64,000 nucleotides of DNA from Lachnospiraceae bacterium (GCA_017526745.1 JAFXQX010000030.1:37277-101276), one strand, 5' to 3'. Positions 44,087-52,497 are shown, counted from the stretch's first letter. Translations and numbers: made by a program. The notes: generated from the letters alone by a model not told the origin.

Positions 44087-44770
44087 TTATCTTTTTTTTT
44101 CAATCAACGTGATACCATGTCTATTGAGCTTTTTGTATTCTTCTCTACATACATATTCCGAGGTATCATCGTCCCACCAAATATCCTCCACCTTGGTTTT
44201 GATTTTACAAAATTCCTCCCATGTCATTTTTTCAAACAGCATTTCCCTAACAACATCCCAATCAAAAAGCTTATTAATACTACTGATTGTTTCTACAAAA
44301 CACTTTATAAAGAATATAGCTATCTTATTAACCACTTTCGGGGTACCAAAGATTTCGCTTACTATGTACTTTTCATATTTCTCAATATATCTCTTATAAC
44401 TATATTCGGATTCTTTTTTGCAAAAACTCTCTAAGCAATCGCATAGGAACTCCTGAAGAAATAGCTCTCCATACCTTAACAGCGTATAGTAGGTATAATC
44501 AAGCACATGGTTTTCTTTTGGCACCAATTCGGTGTTTTTTAAATGTTTTGACACGTTCATGAAAAAATTACATCTATCAAGACTCGCACATGAATCAAGA
44601 ATCTCGTATATCTTTTGCACGTCTAAAGAAGACCATTCAGAGATTTGATCAGGCGAGACAAAACTAAAACCTCCATTACGATCTATTTCATTCTCTACAT
44701 GAATCATGTTTACGATCATCAATTGTTTCCCGATCAATCTTTCCTCTTGTTTGTTTATAGTTTTCTCCAT
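44087..44770 (-). CDS. Unknown 227-residue protein divergent from an XRE regulator
   Basis: The open frame extends to a TTG at 44878, but that TTG is part of a TTGACA box, so I take ATG at 44770 (MEKTINKQEERLIGKQLMIV), with CGGAGG 12 bases upstream; ATG at 44779 is closer but too close. The protein is helical and acidic-basic mixed, with SFVSPDQISEWSSLDVQKIY, VLDYTYYTLLRYGELFLQEF and WDVVREMLFEKMTWEEFCKI. No transmembrane helix or known motif is evident. The neighbouring XRE gene suggests a regulated module, but there is no evidence for toxicity or defence. Confidence 0.62.
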   Translation of the reverse strand: MEKTINKQEERLIGKQLMIVNMIHVENEIDRNGGFSFVSPDQISEWSSLDVQKIYEILDSCASLDRCNFFMNVSKHLKNTELVPKENHVLDYTYYTLLRYGELFLQEFLCDCLESFCKKESEYSYKRYIEKYEKYIVSEIFGTPKVVNKIAIFFIKCFVETISSINKLFDWDVVREMLFEKMTWEEFCKIKTKVEDIWWDDDTSEYVCREEYKKLNRHGITLIEKKR

Positions 44771-44849
44771 AATATCCATATTCCTCCGGTAAAATGCCAT
44801 CTCGATATCTGTAGCGTAATATGTGTTATGGTCATGTGTTATAGGTACA

Positions 44850-44889
44850 TTATTAAACCATTCACTTTTGTTTGTCAATAAGCTAGAAT
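44850..44889. promoter_or_regulatory. Interlocked divergent promoters
   Basis: Minus strand: TTGACA (44878-44873), 17 bases, TAATAA (44855-44850). Plus strand: TTCACT (44861-44866), 17 bases, TAGAAT (44884-44889). The two promoters overlap almost fully on opposite strands. The plus-strand start point is expected at about 44896, the A of the regulator ATG, so its mRNA may be leaderless. Confidence 0.6.
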
Positions 44890-44895
44890 GAAATT

Positions 44896-45246
44896 ATGAA
44901 GAAACCAAAAATCAACATTGAAAGACTAAAAGAAAAAAGACTTGAAAAGGGTTGGAACAAAGTAGAGGCTGCAGAGTTTATGGCAATGCCCCACAGTATT
45001 TATCTTCGTTATGAAAGCGGAGAAAGGTCTCCTTCATACACGGCGCTCAGAGATATGGCACTTACACTTGGCACCACCGTCGAGTATCTGACCGACCAGA
45101 CCGACGATGACAGACCGGAGGAGTATCTTATATCTGCCAAAGACAATAGACTTATCTGTATCTTGGAGACATATAACAAAGTGGAGGAAGATGGGAAGCA
45201 ACGTCTATACAACTACGCAAAGAAACTACATTCTGATATGAGATAA
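44896..45246 (+). CDS. XRE-family HTH transcriptional regulator
   Basis: A 116-residue protein with an N-terminal HTH_3 domain (about residues 7-66): IERLKEKRLEKGWNKVEAAE, MPHSIYLRYESGERSPSYTA and LRDMALTLGTTVEYLTDQ. The C-terminal 50 residues are helical and charged. There is no Shine-Dalgarno before the ATG and its -10 box ends seven bases upstream, so translation is probably from a leaderless message. It probably represses itself and the divergent gene through the shared 40-bp promoter region. Confidence 0.88.
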   Translation: MKKPKINIERLKEKRLEKGWNKVEAAEFMAMPHSIYLRYESGERSPSYTALRDMALTLGTTVEYLTDQTDDDRPEEYLISAKDNRLICILETYNKVEEDGKQRLYNYAKKLHSDMR

Positions 45247-45344
45247 TAATTTCATCAACGTTTGCGACATTGTTTTTGAACAGGGATCTGCGCTTAAGAT
45301 AAGGGGATAAAGCCGTCCCAACTCACAAAATTAGGGGAAATCTA

Positions 45345-45387
45345 TGATAGAATACTGCCACAAATGGATCAACTCTTCAAATATGAT
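45345..45387 (-). pseudogene. Fragment similar to the 139-residue EELIH gene
   Basis: About 40 bases that would read IFEELIHLWQYSI on the minus strand, close to VFEELIHLWQYSS of the gene at 40672-41091 (the DNA strings GAATACTGCCACAAATGGAT and GAATACTGCCATAAATGTAT align). It is followed by stops. The rest of the 45247-45387 gap shows nothing else. Confidence 0.5.
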
Positions 45388-45657
45388 TCACATTATCCCC
45401 GCTGCTTTTCTCTTGGCGATGACCTCGGCCTGGGATATGTCCCTGATATCATCATAGTTCTGGCCGCCCCATTTTCTGACGGCATCAACGATCGCGGCCT
45501 CTTTACAGTTGTACTTGTAAAGGGTTGCGCCTGTATTATTGTCTACTATTTCCCAGGGATTGTTGATATCGGATCCGGGCATTCCCGTAGCATCAAGTAT
45601 CCTGCCCGCGCTTACGTCTTCCAGCATATCTTCGGATAATCTGTTCTCTTCGTTCAT
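45388..45657 (-). CDS. Double-glycine-leader-like peptide precursor
   Basis: An 89-residue protein starting at ATG 45657 with AGGGAG upstream. Its first 18 residues, MNEENRLSEDMLEDVSAG, resemble bacteriocin-type leaders that end in GG or AG and are cleaved by C39-peptidase exporters. The rest, RILDATGMPGSDINNPWEIV, then NTGATLYKYNCKEAAIVDAV and IAKRKAAGIM, has a single cysteine and is more hydrophilic than typical bacteriocins. No exporter or modification enzyme lies within the window. It may be a secreted peptide, or a conserved small protein with a leader-like start. Confidence 0.6.
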   Translation of the reverse strand: MNEENRLSEDMLEDVSAGRILDATGMPGSDINNPWEIVDNNTGATLYKYNCKEAAIVDAVRKWGGQNYDDIRDISQAEVIAKRKAAGIM

Positions 45658-45708
45658 GGCCTTATCTCCCTTCATTTTGACTGATACGGTTGCATAATGA
45701 TTTTACCA

Positions 45709-46224
45709 TTATACGGATGGTCTTTCCAGCACTTTTACCGCATATGAGCAGACCGGGATCAGCTTCAGTTTGCGCTTCTCAGCCTCTTCGGCGACCTTGA
45801 ACACCAGGCGCTTTGCAATGCCCTTGCCTTCATACTCGGGCGCCACACCGGTATGAACTATCGTCCAGGTGATCGCTGTGGGATCAGAACCAGTGGCAGT
45901 TGCGGGATCAGATGCCGGACCGGACCCGGGGACCTCATAACAGCACTCCCCGATCTTATCATCACCATCATATGCAAGTGCGCACTGACCGGCCTCGTCA
46001 AAGACCACTCTTATATCGTGATTGTACACGCAGGTCAGCGCCCCGGACGGGCACTGTGACACGGTCTTCCAGATCTCGGCCGTAGAAGCCCCCGAGATAT
46101 TGACCCACGGGCGGTTGTCCTTATTGAACACCGTGGGGCTCTGGTGGACGCACACCTTGGCATGGCGGCACTTGTCCGAATCCCAGAATATCGTTATATC
46201 GTCGTTTTCATACAGTCTGTGCAT
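45709..46224 (-). CDS. Divergent 4Fe-4S (Fer4_19) protein fused to a YjdJ-type GNAT domain
   Basis: A 171-residue protein. Residues 1-70 fit the Fer4_19 mono-cluster domain: FWDSDKCRHAKVCVHQSPTV, then WVNISGAS and VSQCPSGALTCVY, three or four cysteines in the expected pattern. Residues about 70-165 are a short GNAT domain: ITWTIVHTGVAPEYEGKGIA, then KRLVFKVAEEAEKRKLKLIP. A Pro/Ala/Thr-rich insert (GSGPASDPATATGSDPTA) interrupts the acetyltransferase between its second and third strands. The C-terminus ends soon after CSYAVK, a little early. Both domains occur together in other bacteria; function unknown. Confidence 0.8.
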   Translation of the reverse strand: MHRLYENDDITIFWDSDKCRHAKVCVHQSPTVFNKDNRPWVNISGASTAEIWKTVSQCPSGALTCVYNHDIRVVFDEAGQCALAYDGDDKIGECCYEVPGSGPASDPATATGSDPTAITWTIVHTGVAPEYEGKGIAKRLVFKVAEEAEKRKLKLIPVCSYAVKVLERPSV

Positions 46225-46229
46225 ATCCC

Positions 46230-47291
46230 TTACCCTGCAGTGTATTCCTTATACCATTTTGCAAATCTTGCCAGCCCTTCACGCAGTTCGGTGTGAGGGC
46301 GCGTGCCGGTATCCTTGTAAAGCTTCTCGATATCGGCATAAGTCATCAGGACATCGCCTGGCGCAGCATCGACCAGTTTGGTCAAATCCTCGAATTTAAG
46401 CCCTTCATCGATCACTCCTGCCGACTTTAATTCCTCCATCAGTATGGCGACAAATGTCTTCGTGTCGACCGGGCTGTTGTTGCCGATATTGTATATCCTG
46501 TAGCGCTCGCCCTGGATCCCTACAGGCGGCACGAGCGTGATCAGTTTTTCTATTGACTCGAGTACATCATCCACATACGTAAAATCACGTTTGTTCTCAC
46601 CCTTATTGTACAGTTCGATCTTCTCGCCCGCTGCCAGTTTCTTTGTGAACTTGTAGTAGGCCATATCGGGCCGTCCCGCAGGGCCGTACACGGTAAAGAA
46701 CCTCATCCCCGTCATCGGGATCTTGTATAGTTTTGCGTACGAATATGCGAGCGCCTCATCGGCCTTCTTGGTCGCGGCATATAATGAAACCGGACGGTCG
46801 GTATTGTCCGACTCGGAATAGGGGATCTTCTCGTTGTCTCCATATACAGACGAGGAACTTGCAAACAAGAGGTGCTCGACCGCATCCTCACCCTTATCCA
46901 TGCTGAACCTGCAAGCCTCAAGAATATTGAACGTCCCAATAATGTTGGACTGAATATATGCATCCGGATTATCGATGCTGTAGCGCACCCCGGCCTGGGC
47001 TGCCAGATGGATCACAACATCCGGCCTGTGTTTGTCAAACATATCAAGGACCGTCTTCTTATCCGCGATATCGCCTCTTATGAACGTAAACCTTCCATCC
47101 GTATCCTTTGTGCGGATCCTCTCCAGCCTGTACTCCTTAAGACTGGTCTCGTAATAATCGTTCACATTATCGATGCCGACTATCTTTACACCTGCAGTAT
47201 CAAGAAGTCGAAGGGCCAGCGAGCCGCCGACAAACCCGGCGCAGCCGGTAACAAGTATCGTTTTGTTTTCAAAGCCTGTATTATTGCTCAT
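46230..47291 (-). CDS. UDP-glucuronate 4-epimerase
   Basis: A 353-residue extended short-chain dehydrogenase. The N-terminal loop is ILVTGCAGFVGGSLALRLL, then GIDNVNDYYETSLKEYRLE, which is typical of UDP-GlcA epimerases, and the catalytic Y-x3-K in SLYAATKKADEALAYSYAKL, followed by GMRFFTVYGPAGRPDMAYYK. It produces UDP-galacturonate from the product of Ugd. GGGAAAGGACGAAAG precedes its ATG. It follows the SIS gene by 29 bases. Confidence 0.92.
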   Translation of the reverse strand: MSNNTGFENKTILVTGCAGFVGGSLALRLLDTAGVKIVGIDNVNDYYETSLKEYRLERIRTKDTDGRFTFIRGDIADKKTVLDMFDKHRPDVVIHLAAQAGVRYSIDNPDAYIQSNIIGTFNILEACRFSMDKGEDAVEHLLFASSSSVYGDNEKIPYSESDNTDRPVSLYAATKKADEALAYSYAKLYKIPMTGMRFFTVYGPAGRPDMAYYKFTKKLAAGEKIELYNKGENKRDFTYVDDVLESIEKLITLVPPVGIQGERYRIYNIGNNSPVDTKTFVAILMEELKSAGVIDEGLKFEDLTKLVDAAPGDVLMTYADIEKLYKDTGTRPHTELREGLARFAKWYKEYTAG

Positions 47292-47320
47292 CTTTCGTCC
47301 TTTCCCAAGACCGGATCTTC

Positions 47321-47896
47321 CTAGATCCTTACTCCGTCGCGTTCCATGATGATATCCACTATCTCCTGCAGCATCAGGTTATGGACCGACTCCACGATCC
47401 CGTATTTGCTGCAGGGCACATATACATTCATATCCCCGCTGGTCATGGCGGGATTATTCTTTTCAAACCCTGTAAAAGTCACTACGGTCGCACCCTTCTC
47501 ATGTGCCACGTTTATGGCGTTTAATATGTTCTGAGACTTGCCGGAGCTGCTGATTGCGATCAGCAGGTCTCCATGCCTCAGCAGAAAATCAAGCGGTTTG
47601 GCAAATACCTGCTCATAGCCATAGTCATTTCCCATGCAGGTCATCACGGCGTTGTCATAAAGGCTGTATGTGATCATGCCGCCGTTCTTCATGAAGTCTG
47701 CGGTCATGTGGCTTGCGATAGCTGCACTTCCGCCGTTTCCGATAAAGAAGATGTGCGAACACTTTTCCTTCTTTTTCGTAAGAAGAGCAACTAAATGCTT
47801 TATCCCTTCTTCGTACTCATAAGTCTTTTGCTCCGAAGAGTCGACTATGATCGTATTTTGTATCACTCCTGTAAGTTCTTCTATATATGCATCCAT
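47321..47896 (-). CDS. SIS-domain sugar isomerase (GmhA-like)
   Basis: A 191-residue protein like phosphoheptose isomerase: HIFFIGNGGSAAIASHMTAD, then DLLIAISSSGKSQNILNAIN and VVTFTGFEKNNPA, the two serine/threonine loops of the SIS fold, ending with VESVHNLMLQEIVDIIM. I chose ATG at 47896 (MDAYIEELTG); an upstream TTG at 47929 has no ribosome site. It could make D-sedoheptulose-derived heptose for glycans, but no heptose kinase or cytidylyltransferase is in the window, so the substrate is open. Confidence 0.82.
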   Translation of the reverse strand: MDAYIEELTGVIQNTIIVDSSEQKTYEYEEGIKHLVALLTKKKEKCSHIFFIGNGGSAAIASHMTADFMKNGGMITYSLYDNAVMTCMGNDYGYEQVFAKPLDFLLRHGDLLIAISSSGKSQNILNAINVAHEKGATVVTFTGFEKNNPAMTSGDMNVYVPCSKYGIVESVHNLMLQEIVDIIMERDGVRI

Positions 47897-47941
47897 GTGA
47901 TAGTCCTCAATACAGCTTTTTGTGAACAATTACCCTCATGT

Positions 47942-48607
47942 TCAGAATGCGTCCAGTCCCTTTATCCTTACATGCTCCATATGGTCCTTTTCCATTGCGG
48001 CCAGTATCACGACATCCTCCGTAAGCGGCTTGTGCGGATCCACAAAATGCCAGAATTTTCCCTTGTCCCTGACGGCAACAACGTTTATGTGAATCCTCTT
48101 TCGAAGTTCAAGCTCGATGAGATTTTTTCCGATCCAGTCTTTCTCGGGGTATATCTCGACCATGTACATATTGTCATCGATCCTGAAATAATCCTTGAAG
48201 CCCGAAGACAGCAGTATCCTTGCGGATCTTTCACCGCCCTCGCTTTCGGGATCGATTATCTTGTCGGCACCGACTTTTTTTAGTATCGAAGACATGCGTT
48301 CGGAAGATGTTTTTGCAACAACGAGCGGAACGCCCTTTTCCTTTGCGACAACCGTCGCCATGATCGAAGGTGCGAGCGAGTCTCCCATGGCGATGACAAC
48401 AACATCCATGTTCTTGAGGCCGAGTGCGGCGACTTCGTCCTCATTCTGCAGATTGGCGCAGATCGCCGACGTGCACTTTCCGGCAAAATCATTTATCAAT
48501 TCTTCGTTGATGTCGACGGCAAGTACGTCAGCTCCAAGGTTAAAAAGAGTTTCCGCCAGGCTCCTGCCGTAATTGCCAAGGCCCAAGACCGCGATCGATT
48601 TTTTCAT
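47942..48607 (-). CDS. ktrA: Potassium uptake regulatory subunit KtrA/TrkA
   Basis: A 221-residue cytosolic gating subunit. The RCK/TrkA_N domain has AVLGLGNYGRSLAETLFNLG, then VLAVDINEELINDFA and MDVVVIAMGDSLAPSI. The TrkA_C domain spans about residues 140-218 (MYMVEIYPEKDWIGKNLIEL). It binds ATP/ADP or NAD and controls KtrB. AGGAGGAAATAAC precedes ATG at 48607; the ktrB gene lies directly upstream. Confidence 0.93.
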   Translation of the reverse strand: MKKSIAVLGLGNYGRSLAETLFNLGADVLAVDINEELINDFAGKCTSAICANLQNEDEVAALGLKNMDVVVIAMGDSLAPSIMATVVAKEKGVPLVVAKTSSERMSSILKKVGADKIIDPESEGGERSARILLSSGFKDYFRIDDNMYMVEIYPEKDWIGKNLIELELRKRIHINVVAVRDKGKFWHFVDPHKPLTEDVVILAAMEKDHMEHVRIKGLDAF

Positions 48608-48618
48608 GTTATTTCCTC

Positions 48619-50001
48619 CTAGCCTACGTAGAATCTGCCGTCAGCATGTTTTATCATATTCGTTGCCGCACCGCTTCCTTTTGCAAAGAAGATGGCCATG
48701 GATATCGGTCCTATCCGGCCCAGGTACATGGACACGATTATAATGATCCTTCCCGCACTGTCAAGATTCGGCGTAACGCCTCTTGACAGGCCGACAGTTC
48801 CGAGAGCACTTATCACTTCAAACAGGGCGTTTGTCAGAGCGAGCCTGTCAAACGACATAAGAAAAACGGTTGCGGCGACTACCGTCACCAGACTGATGCA
48901 TACTATAGCCGCTGCTTTTCTCATTACCTCCTCCGGTACCCTGCGGTTGAATACGACGTTTTCCTTCCGCCCGGTCACATATGAGATCGCATTCATGAAG
49001 AACAGGAATATCGTAACGGTTTTGATACCTCCCGCAGTTCCGACAGGAGACCCTCCAATGAACATGAGTATGTATCCCGCGACACACGACAGCTCAGTCA
49101 TCTTCTCCTGGGGGATCGTCGCAAAGCCGGCGGTACGAAACGTTACCGACTGAAAGAAACTGTTCAGGATCTTGCCGCCAAGACTCATGTTTCCTATCGT
49201 ATCCGGATTATTGTATTCCGCCGCAAATACGGCTACGGCGCCGGACAGAAGAAGCACTCCGGTCACCAGAAGAACGACCTTGCTGTGCTCGGGAAGGTGC
49301 TTGAACACTCCCGGCAGATGTCTGTGCTGCCTGATGCCCTTTTTGATCCCGTCCATAAGGTCAAACCAGACAACAAAGCCGAGGCCGCCGAGTACGATCA
49401 GGGCCATCGTCACCACCATGACAAGAGGCGAAGCGTTAAACCCGATCATGCTGTCCGGCCCTATGACATCCATCCCCGCATTGCAGAATGCGGAAACCGA
49501 CTGAAATATCGAAGCCCAGATTCCCTTCTCAACTCCGAGTAAAGGGATCAGCGTTATCATGCACAAGAGTGCGCCAATACCCTCAACGATCAGAACACCC
49601 CGGAAGATCCTTATCAGAAGATTCATGACCTCCTGGGATCTGTCGACATTGAGCGCATCTCCCAAAAGCATGCGGTTGCCGAGATTGAACTTCTTACGGC
49701 GCAGCATCATGATCATTGAGCCAACGGCAACGACGCCGAGGCCTCCCACCTGGATGAGGACCAGTATCACGATCTGTCCGAAAAAGCTCCAGTGCGCATA
49801 TGTATCCACAACGACCAGTCCGGTAACGCAAACGGACGTTGTAGCCGTAAAGAGCGCGGTAAGAAAATCAGTTGCGCTTCCATCCGCACTCGATAAAGGA
49901 AGCATCAGTAAAACCGCACCGATCAGTATCGTTGCAAGGAAGCTGACCGGTATGATGCGCCCCGGTGACATCCTTATGCGGGACACGTTCAAATGGATCA
50001 T
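48619..50001 (-). CDS. ktrB: Potassium uptake membrane subunit KtrB/TrkH
   Basis: A 460-residue polytopic protein. The four pore loops of the SKT family are visible: TATTSVCVTGLVVVDTYAHW, SAFCNAGMDVIGP, VTFRTAGFATI and SALGTVGLSRGVTP, each with the filter Gly. IGGSPVGTAGGIKTVT is a further family sign. It imports K+ (with Na+ or H+). The ribosome site before ATG 50001 is weak, and translation may be coupled to the WYL gene that ends 12 bases upstream. Confidence 0.93.
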   Translation of the reverse strand: MIHLNVSRIRMSPGRIIPVSFLATILIGAVLLMLPLSSADGSATDFLTALFTATTSVCVTGLVVVDTYAHWSFFGQIVILVLIQVGGLGVVAVGSMIMMLRRKKFNLGNRMLLGDALNVDRSQEVMNLLIRIFRGVLIVEGIGALLCMITLIPLLGVEKGIWASIFQSVSAFCNAGMDVIGPDSMIGFNASPLVMVVTMALIVLGGLGFVVWFDLMDGIKKGIRQHRHLPGVFKHLPEHSKVVLLVTGVLLLSGAVAVFAAEYNNPDTIGNMSLGGKILNSFFQSVTFRTAGFATIPQEKMTELSCVAGYILMFIGGSPVGTAGGIKTVTIFLFFMNAISYVTGRKENVVFNRRVPEEVMRKAAAIVCISLVTVVAATVFLMSFDRLALTNALFEVISALGTVGLSRGVTPNLDSAGRIIIIVSMYLGRIGPISMAIFFAKGSGAATNMIKHADGRFYVG

Positions 50002-50013
50002 TATCTGTTCCCC

Positions 50014-51003
50014 TTACTCATACAGTTTTGCAGCATCCGACAGTTCTTTGGCAAACCTGTCGACAACGGTCTTTGGGCCGGTTATCCTGACACCGTCTCC
50101 GAGTGCGAATATCCATCCGAAGAACTGGTCGCTTAGGGCCACGTCAACGTCAGTCTCCGACCAGCCTTTGGTCCTGTACGGTCTGATCGTGATCGTGTTC
50201 CCGAACCTGTCTATGAACACTCCTGCAAGTTCGTTCTTAAATGCGATCTTTACTTTTGTCGGCAGGCCTCCGAACATTCCGAAGCTCATCTGAGCGTATT
50301 TTGCGATATTGAACTCCTTAAACTTTTCCTTACCGGAACGTCTTTTGTCGAGCACCTTAATGCTCTTTAACTTATCGACCCGGAAGTGTTTGATCGTATC
50401 ATCCGACTCGTCATATGCGATCAGATAATAATTCTCGTCATCCCAGGACAGGGCCCAGGGGCTTACGATATAAGGCTGCTGTCTTCTTCTGACGAGTTCC
50501 TTCTTCTCGTTCCATCGCATGTATTCAAAACTTATCATATGATTTTCGGCTATGGCGCGGTGAACGTCATCCACGAAATAATAGATGCTCTCGTTCATCG
50601 TTTTGACCCTGCCGTGAACGACAGCCTGGCGTTTCAGCTGGGCAGCCTCGTATTCGCTCGCCATATCGGTAAGCTTTCTGATCAGCTCGTTTGATTTCTT
50701 CTCGGTAATAAACCTTGAGGACTGGATCGCATCGACAAGGAGCTTTAGCTCCGCTATCTGAAACTGTTTGCCGCCGACATGGTAATAGAAGTTCCTGCCG
50801 TCCTTTTCACCGATCACGTCAATGCCCAGGATGCGAAGCGCCTCAAGATCGTCATACAGGCTTTTCCTGTCGGCCGTAACGTCATATGCCTCAAGCTGCC
50901 TTATGATCTCGGGCATCGTGATCATATGCTCGTCATCCGTCTTCTCGAGCATGATCCGGGCAAGATAATACAGCTTCAGCTTTTGATTTTTCCCTTTGGG
51001 CAT
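50014..51003 (-). CDS. WYL-domain transcriptional regulator
   Basis: A 329-residue protein: an N-terminal winged HTH (about residues 5-80, LYYLARIMLEKTDDEHMITM, DRKSLYDDLEALRILG), a WYL domain at about 140-215 (ISFEYMRWNEKKELVRRRQQ, PYIVSPWALSWDDENYYLIA) and a C-terminal WCX part. WYL proteins bind small molecules or nucleic-acid ligands. It is the first gene before ktrB, so regulation of potassium uptake is possible, but it may act elsewhere. Confidence 0.88.
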   Translation of the reverse strand: MPKGKNQKLKLYYLARIMLEKTDDEHMITMPEIIRQLEAYDVTADRKSLYDDLEALRILGIDVIGEKDGRNFYYHVGGKQFQIAELKLLVDAIQSSRFITEKKSNELIRKLTDMASEYEAAQLKRQAVVHGRVKTMNESIYYFVDDVHRAIAENHMISFEYMRWNEKKELVRRRQQPYIVSPWALSWDDENYYLIAYDESDDTIKHFRVDKLKSIKVLDKRRSGKEKFKEFNIAKYAQMSFGMFGGLPTKVKIAFKNELAGVFIDRFGNTITIRPYRTKGWSETDVDVALSDQFFGWIFALGDGVRITGPKTVVDRFAKELSDAAKLYE

Positions 51004-51068
51004 GATCCGTCCTCCGTAAGCTTTCTATCCATTTTATTCCTTTCTCGGAAAAATCACAAATAACAACT

Positions 51069-51097
51069 TTACACGGCCGTAAATGTCGGATTAGAAT
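51069..51097 (+). promoter_or_regulatory. Probable promoter of the small membrane protein gene
   Basis: TTACAC (51069-51074), 17-base spacer, TAGAAT (51092-51097), about 42 bases before the ATG at 51139. Confidence 0.45.
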
Positions 51098-51138
51098 TAT
51101 CGTATCAGAGAGGTTTTATCATAAGGAGAAAGGCTGAG

Positions 51139-51417
51139 ATGAAAAATATAAAACGCGTGTCCGCCTTAATATGCGTGGCAGTTCTCCTGCTACTGTATGT
51201 CATAACGTTTATCCTGGCGCTTATGGACAGTCCCCATACAATGGCTTTATTCAAGGGATGTTTTGCCTGCACCATATTTGTGCCCCTTGCCGCATACATT
51301 TTCCTGCGTCTTCACAATTATGCGATGTGGCGTTCTAAACGCTCTGACCCCTATTCTTCTTCGCAGAATATATCCGGAAGCGGTAAACAAGATGATGGAC
51401 AAGACATATCACGATAA
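51139..51417 (+). CDS. Unknown small membrane protein, 92 residues
   Basis: ATAAGGAGAAAGGCTGAG precedes the ATG. Two hydrophobic segments (about residues 8-27 and 38-57) are joined by a short loop, followed by a polar tail. The last 83 bases overlap the 3' end of the convergent vanZ-like gene; the tail (SKRSDPYSSSQNISGSGKQD) looks low-complexity and could be the weak side of this overlap. No family recognised. Confidence 0.6.
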   Translation: MKNIKRVSALICVAVLLLLYVITFILALMDSPHTMALFKGCFACTIFVPLAAYIFLRLHNYAMWRSKRSDPYSSSQNISGSGKQDDGQDISR

Positions 51418-51889
51418 ATGCTGCGGATGTATCCACGCAGACATCGAACAGTGACCCGTATCTTCCCGCAACCGTTGTCTGGTGGATCTCATCGATGGTT
51501 CCCAGGAGCGCTACAAAGGCCACGGGAATGATATAATTCTGTTTTCTCGGAAGATCCTTAAATCCGTACAGAAATGAGAACATAAGGAGCGCAAGCAGTC
51601 CGTATTCCGTCATGTGAGCGAGTTTACGGACTATTCTTTCGCTGTTCTCAAGACCCGGAAACGACTGGTAATTCTCAAGCGTCACGTTTGCGTCAGGGTC
51701 GATCACATTCACGATCCCCACAAGGACCCTTGCGGAGCGGTCTCCCGAGACGTCCGCATCTTCGCTCGAAAACCCCATGATAACGGCTATCCAGACAAGA
51801 ACGAGTATGAGGTTGATGCTGATAAATCTTACAGGATGCCTCCTGGCATATCTCCTGTAAGCATCCATCATATTTACGATAATCTGCAC
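51335..51889 (-). CDS. VanZ-family membrane protein
   Basis: A 184-residue protein with four or five hydrophobic segments and the family pattern ERIVRKLAHMTEYGLLALLM near residue 85, then DEIHQTTVAGRYGSLFDVCV. Members of the VanZ family are linked to glycopeptide resistance or have unknown roles. It starts with GTG at 51889, two bases after the HAD gene stop, after GGAGTAAAG. Its 3' end overlaps the small membrane protein gene on the other strand. Confidence 0.87.
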   Translation of the reverse strand: MQIIVNMMDAYRRYARRHPVRFISINLILVLVWIAVIMGFSSEDADVSGDRSARVLVGIVNVIDPDANVTLENYQSFPGLENSERIVRKLAHMTEYGLLALLMFSFLYGFKDLPRKQNYIIPVAFVALLGTIDEIHQTTVAGRYGSLFDVCVDTSAAFIVICLVHHLVYRFRIYSAKKNRGQSV

Positions 51890-51891
51890 GG

Positions 51892-52497
51892 TTACTTTAC
51901 TCCGAGTTTTTGAAGCTGCTTATCGGCCTCTTCCCTTGATGTGAACAGTATCGTGGAAAGACCGAATTGTTTTGCGGCTTCGATATTCTCTTTGTTGTCA
52001 TCGATAAATACAGCCTCTTGCGGGTTGATATCGTACGTATCAAGAAGGAGCCTGTAGATGGCAGGATCCGGTTTGATCAGCCCGACCTTGTATGAGATCA
52101 CCGCACCGTCGGCTTTTTGTACATAGTCAAGCTTTTCCGAACAGTCGGTAAATGCCTTTCTGGAAAAATTGGACAGGATGTATATCTTATAGCCCCGGCT
52201 CTTATAGTAGTCGATCCACTCATCCGTATAATCAAACTTCTCAAGAAACTCGGTAAAGCGCTCTCCCATCATGACCCTGATCTCCGGCTCCATTCCGGGA
52301 TCGTTTTTGATGAATCCTTCAAGCATCATCTCATCGGTATAATCCCCCCTGTCAAATTCATTCCATATGGGGTTTTGTACCGTGGCATTTGCCATTCTGT
52401 CGAATCTTTCCCCGGTCAGTCCCATGTCCGCATAAAACTGCCTCCAGCGGAAATTGATAAGGACATTTCCCATGTCAAATATGATAGTGTTTATCAT
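51892..52497 (-). CDS. HAD-family hydrolase (subfamily IA)
   Basis: A 201-residue phosphatase-like protein: IIFDMGNVLINF (motif I, D7/G9), IYILSNFSRKAF (motif II), GLIKPDPAIYRLLL (motif III Lys) and AVFIDDNKENIEAAKQFG (motif IV). AAAGGTGAAGCA precedes ATG. The substrate cannot be read. It forms a two-gene unit with the VanZ gene. Confidence 0.9.
   Translation of the reverse strand: MINTIIFDMGNVLINFRWRQFYADMGLTGERFDRMANATVQNPIWNEFDRGDYTDEMMLEGFIKNDPGMEPEIRVMMGERFTEFLEKFDYTDEWIDYYKSRGYKIYILSNFSRKAFTDCSEKLDYVQKADGAVISYKVGLIKPDPAIYRLLLDTYDINPQEAVFIDDNKENIEAAKQFGLSTILFTSREEADKQLQKLGVK

Noticed and set aside
44771..44878. N-terminal extension of the 44087 gene from the TTG at 44878
   Set aside because: The TTG is part of TTGACA, spaced 17 bases from TAATAA on the same strand, so it is the -35 box and the transcript starts downstream.
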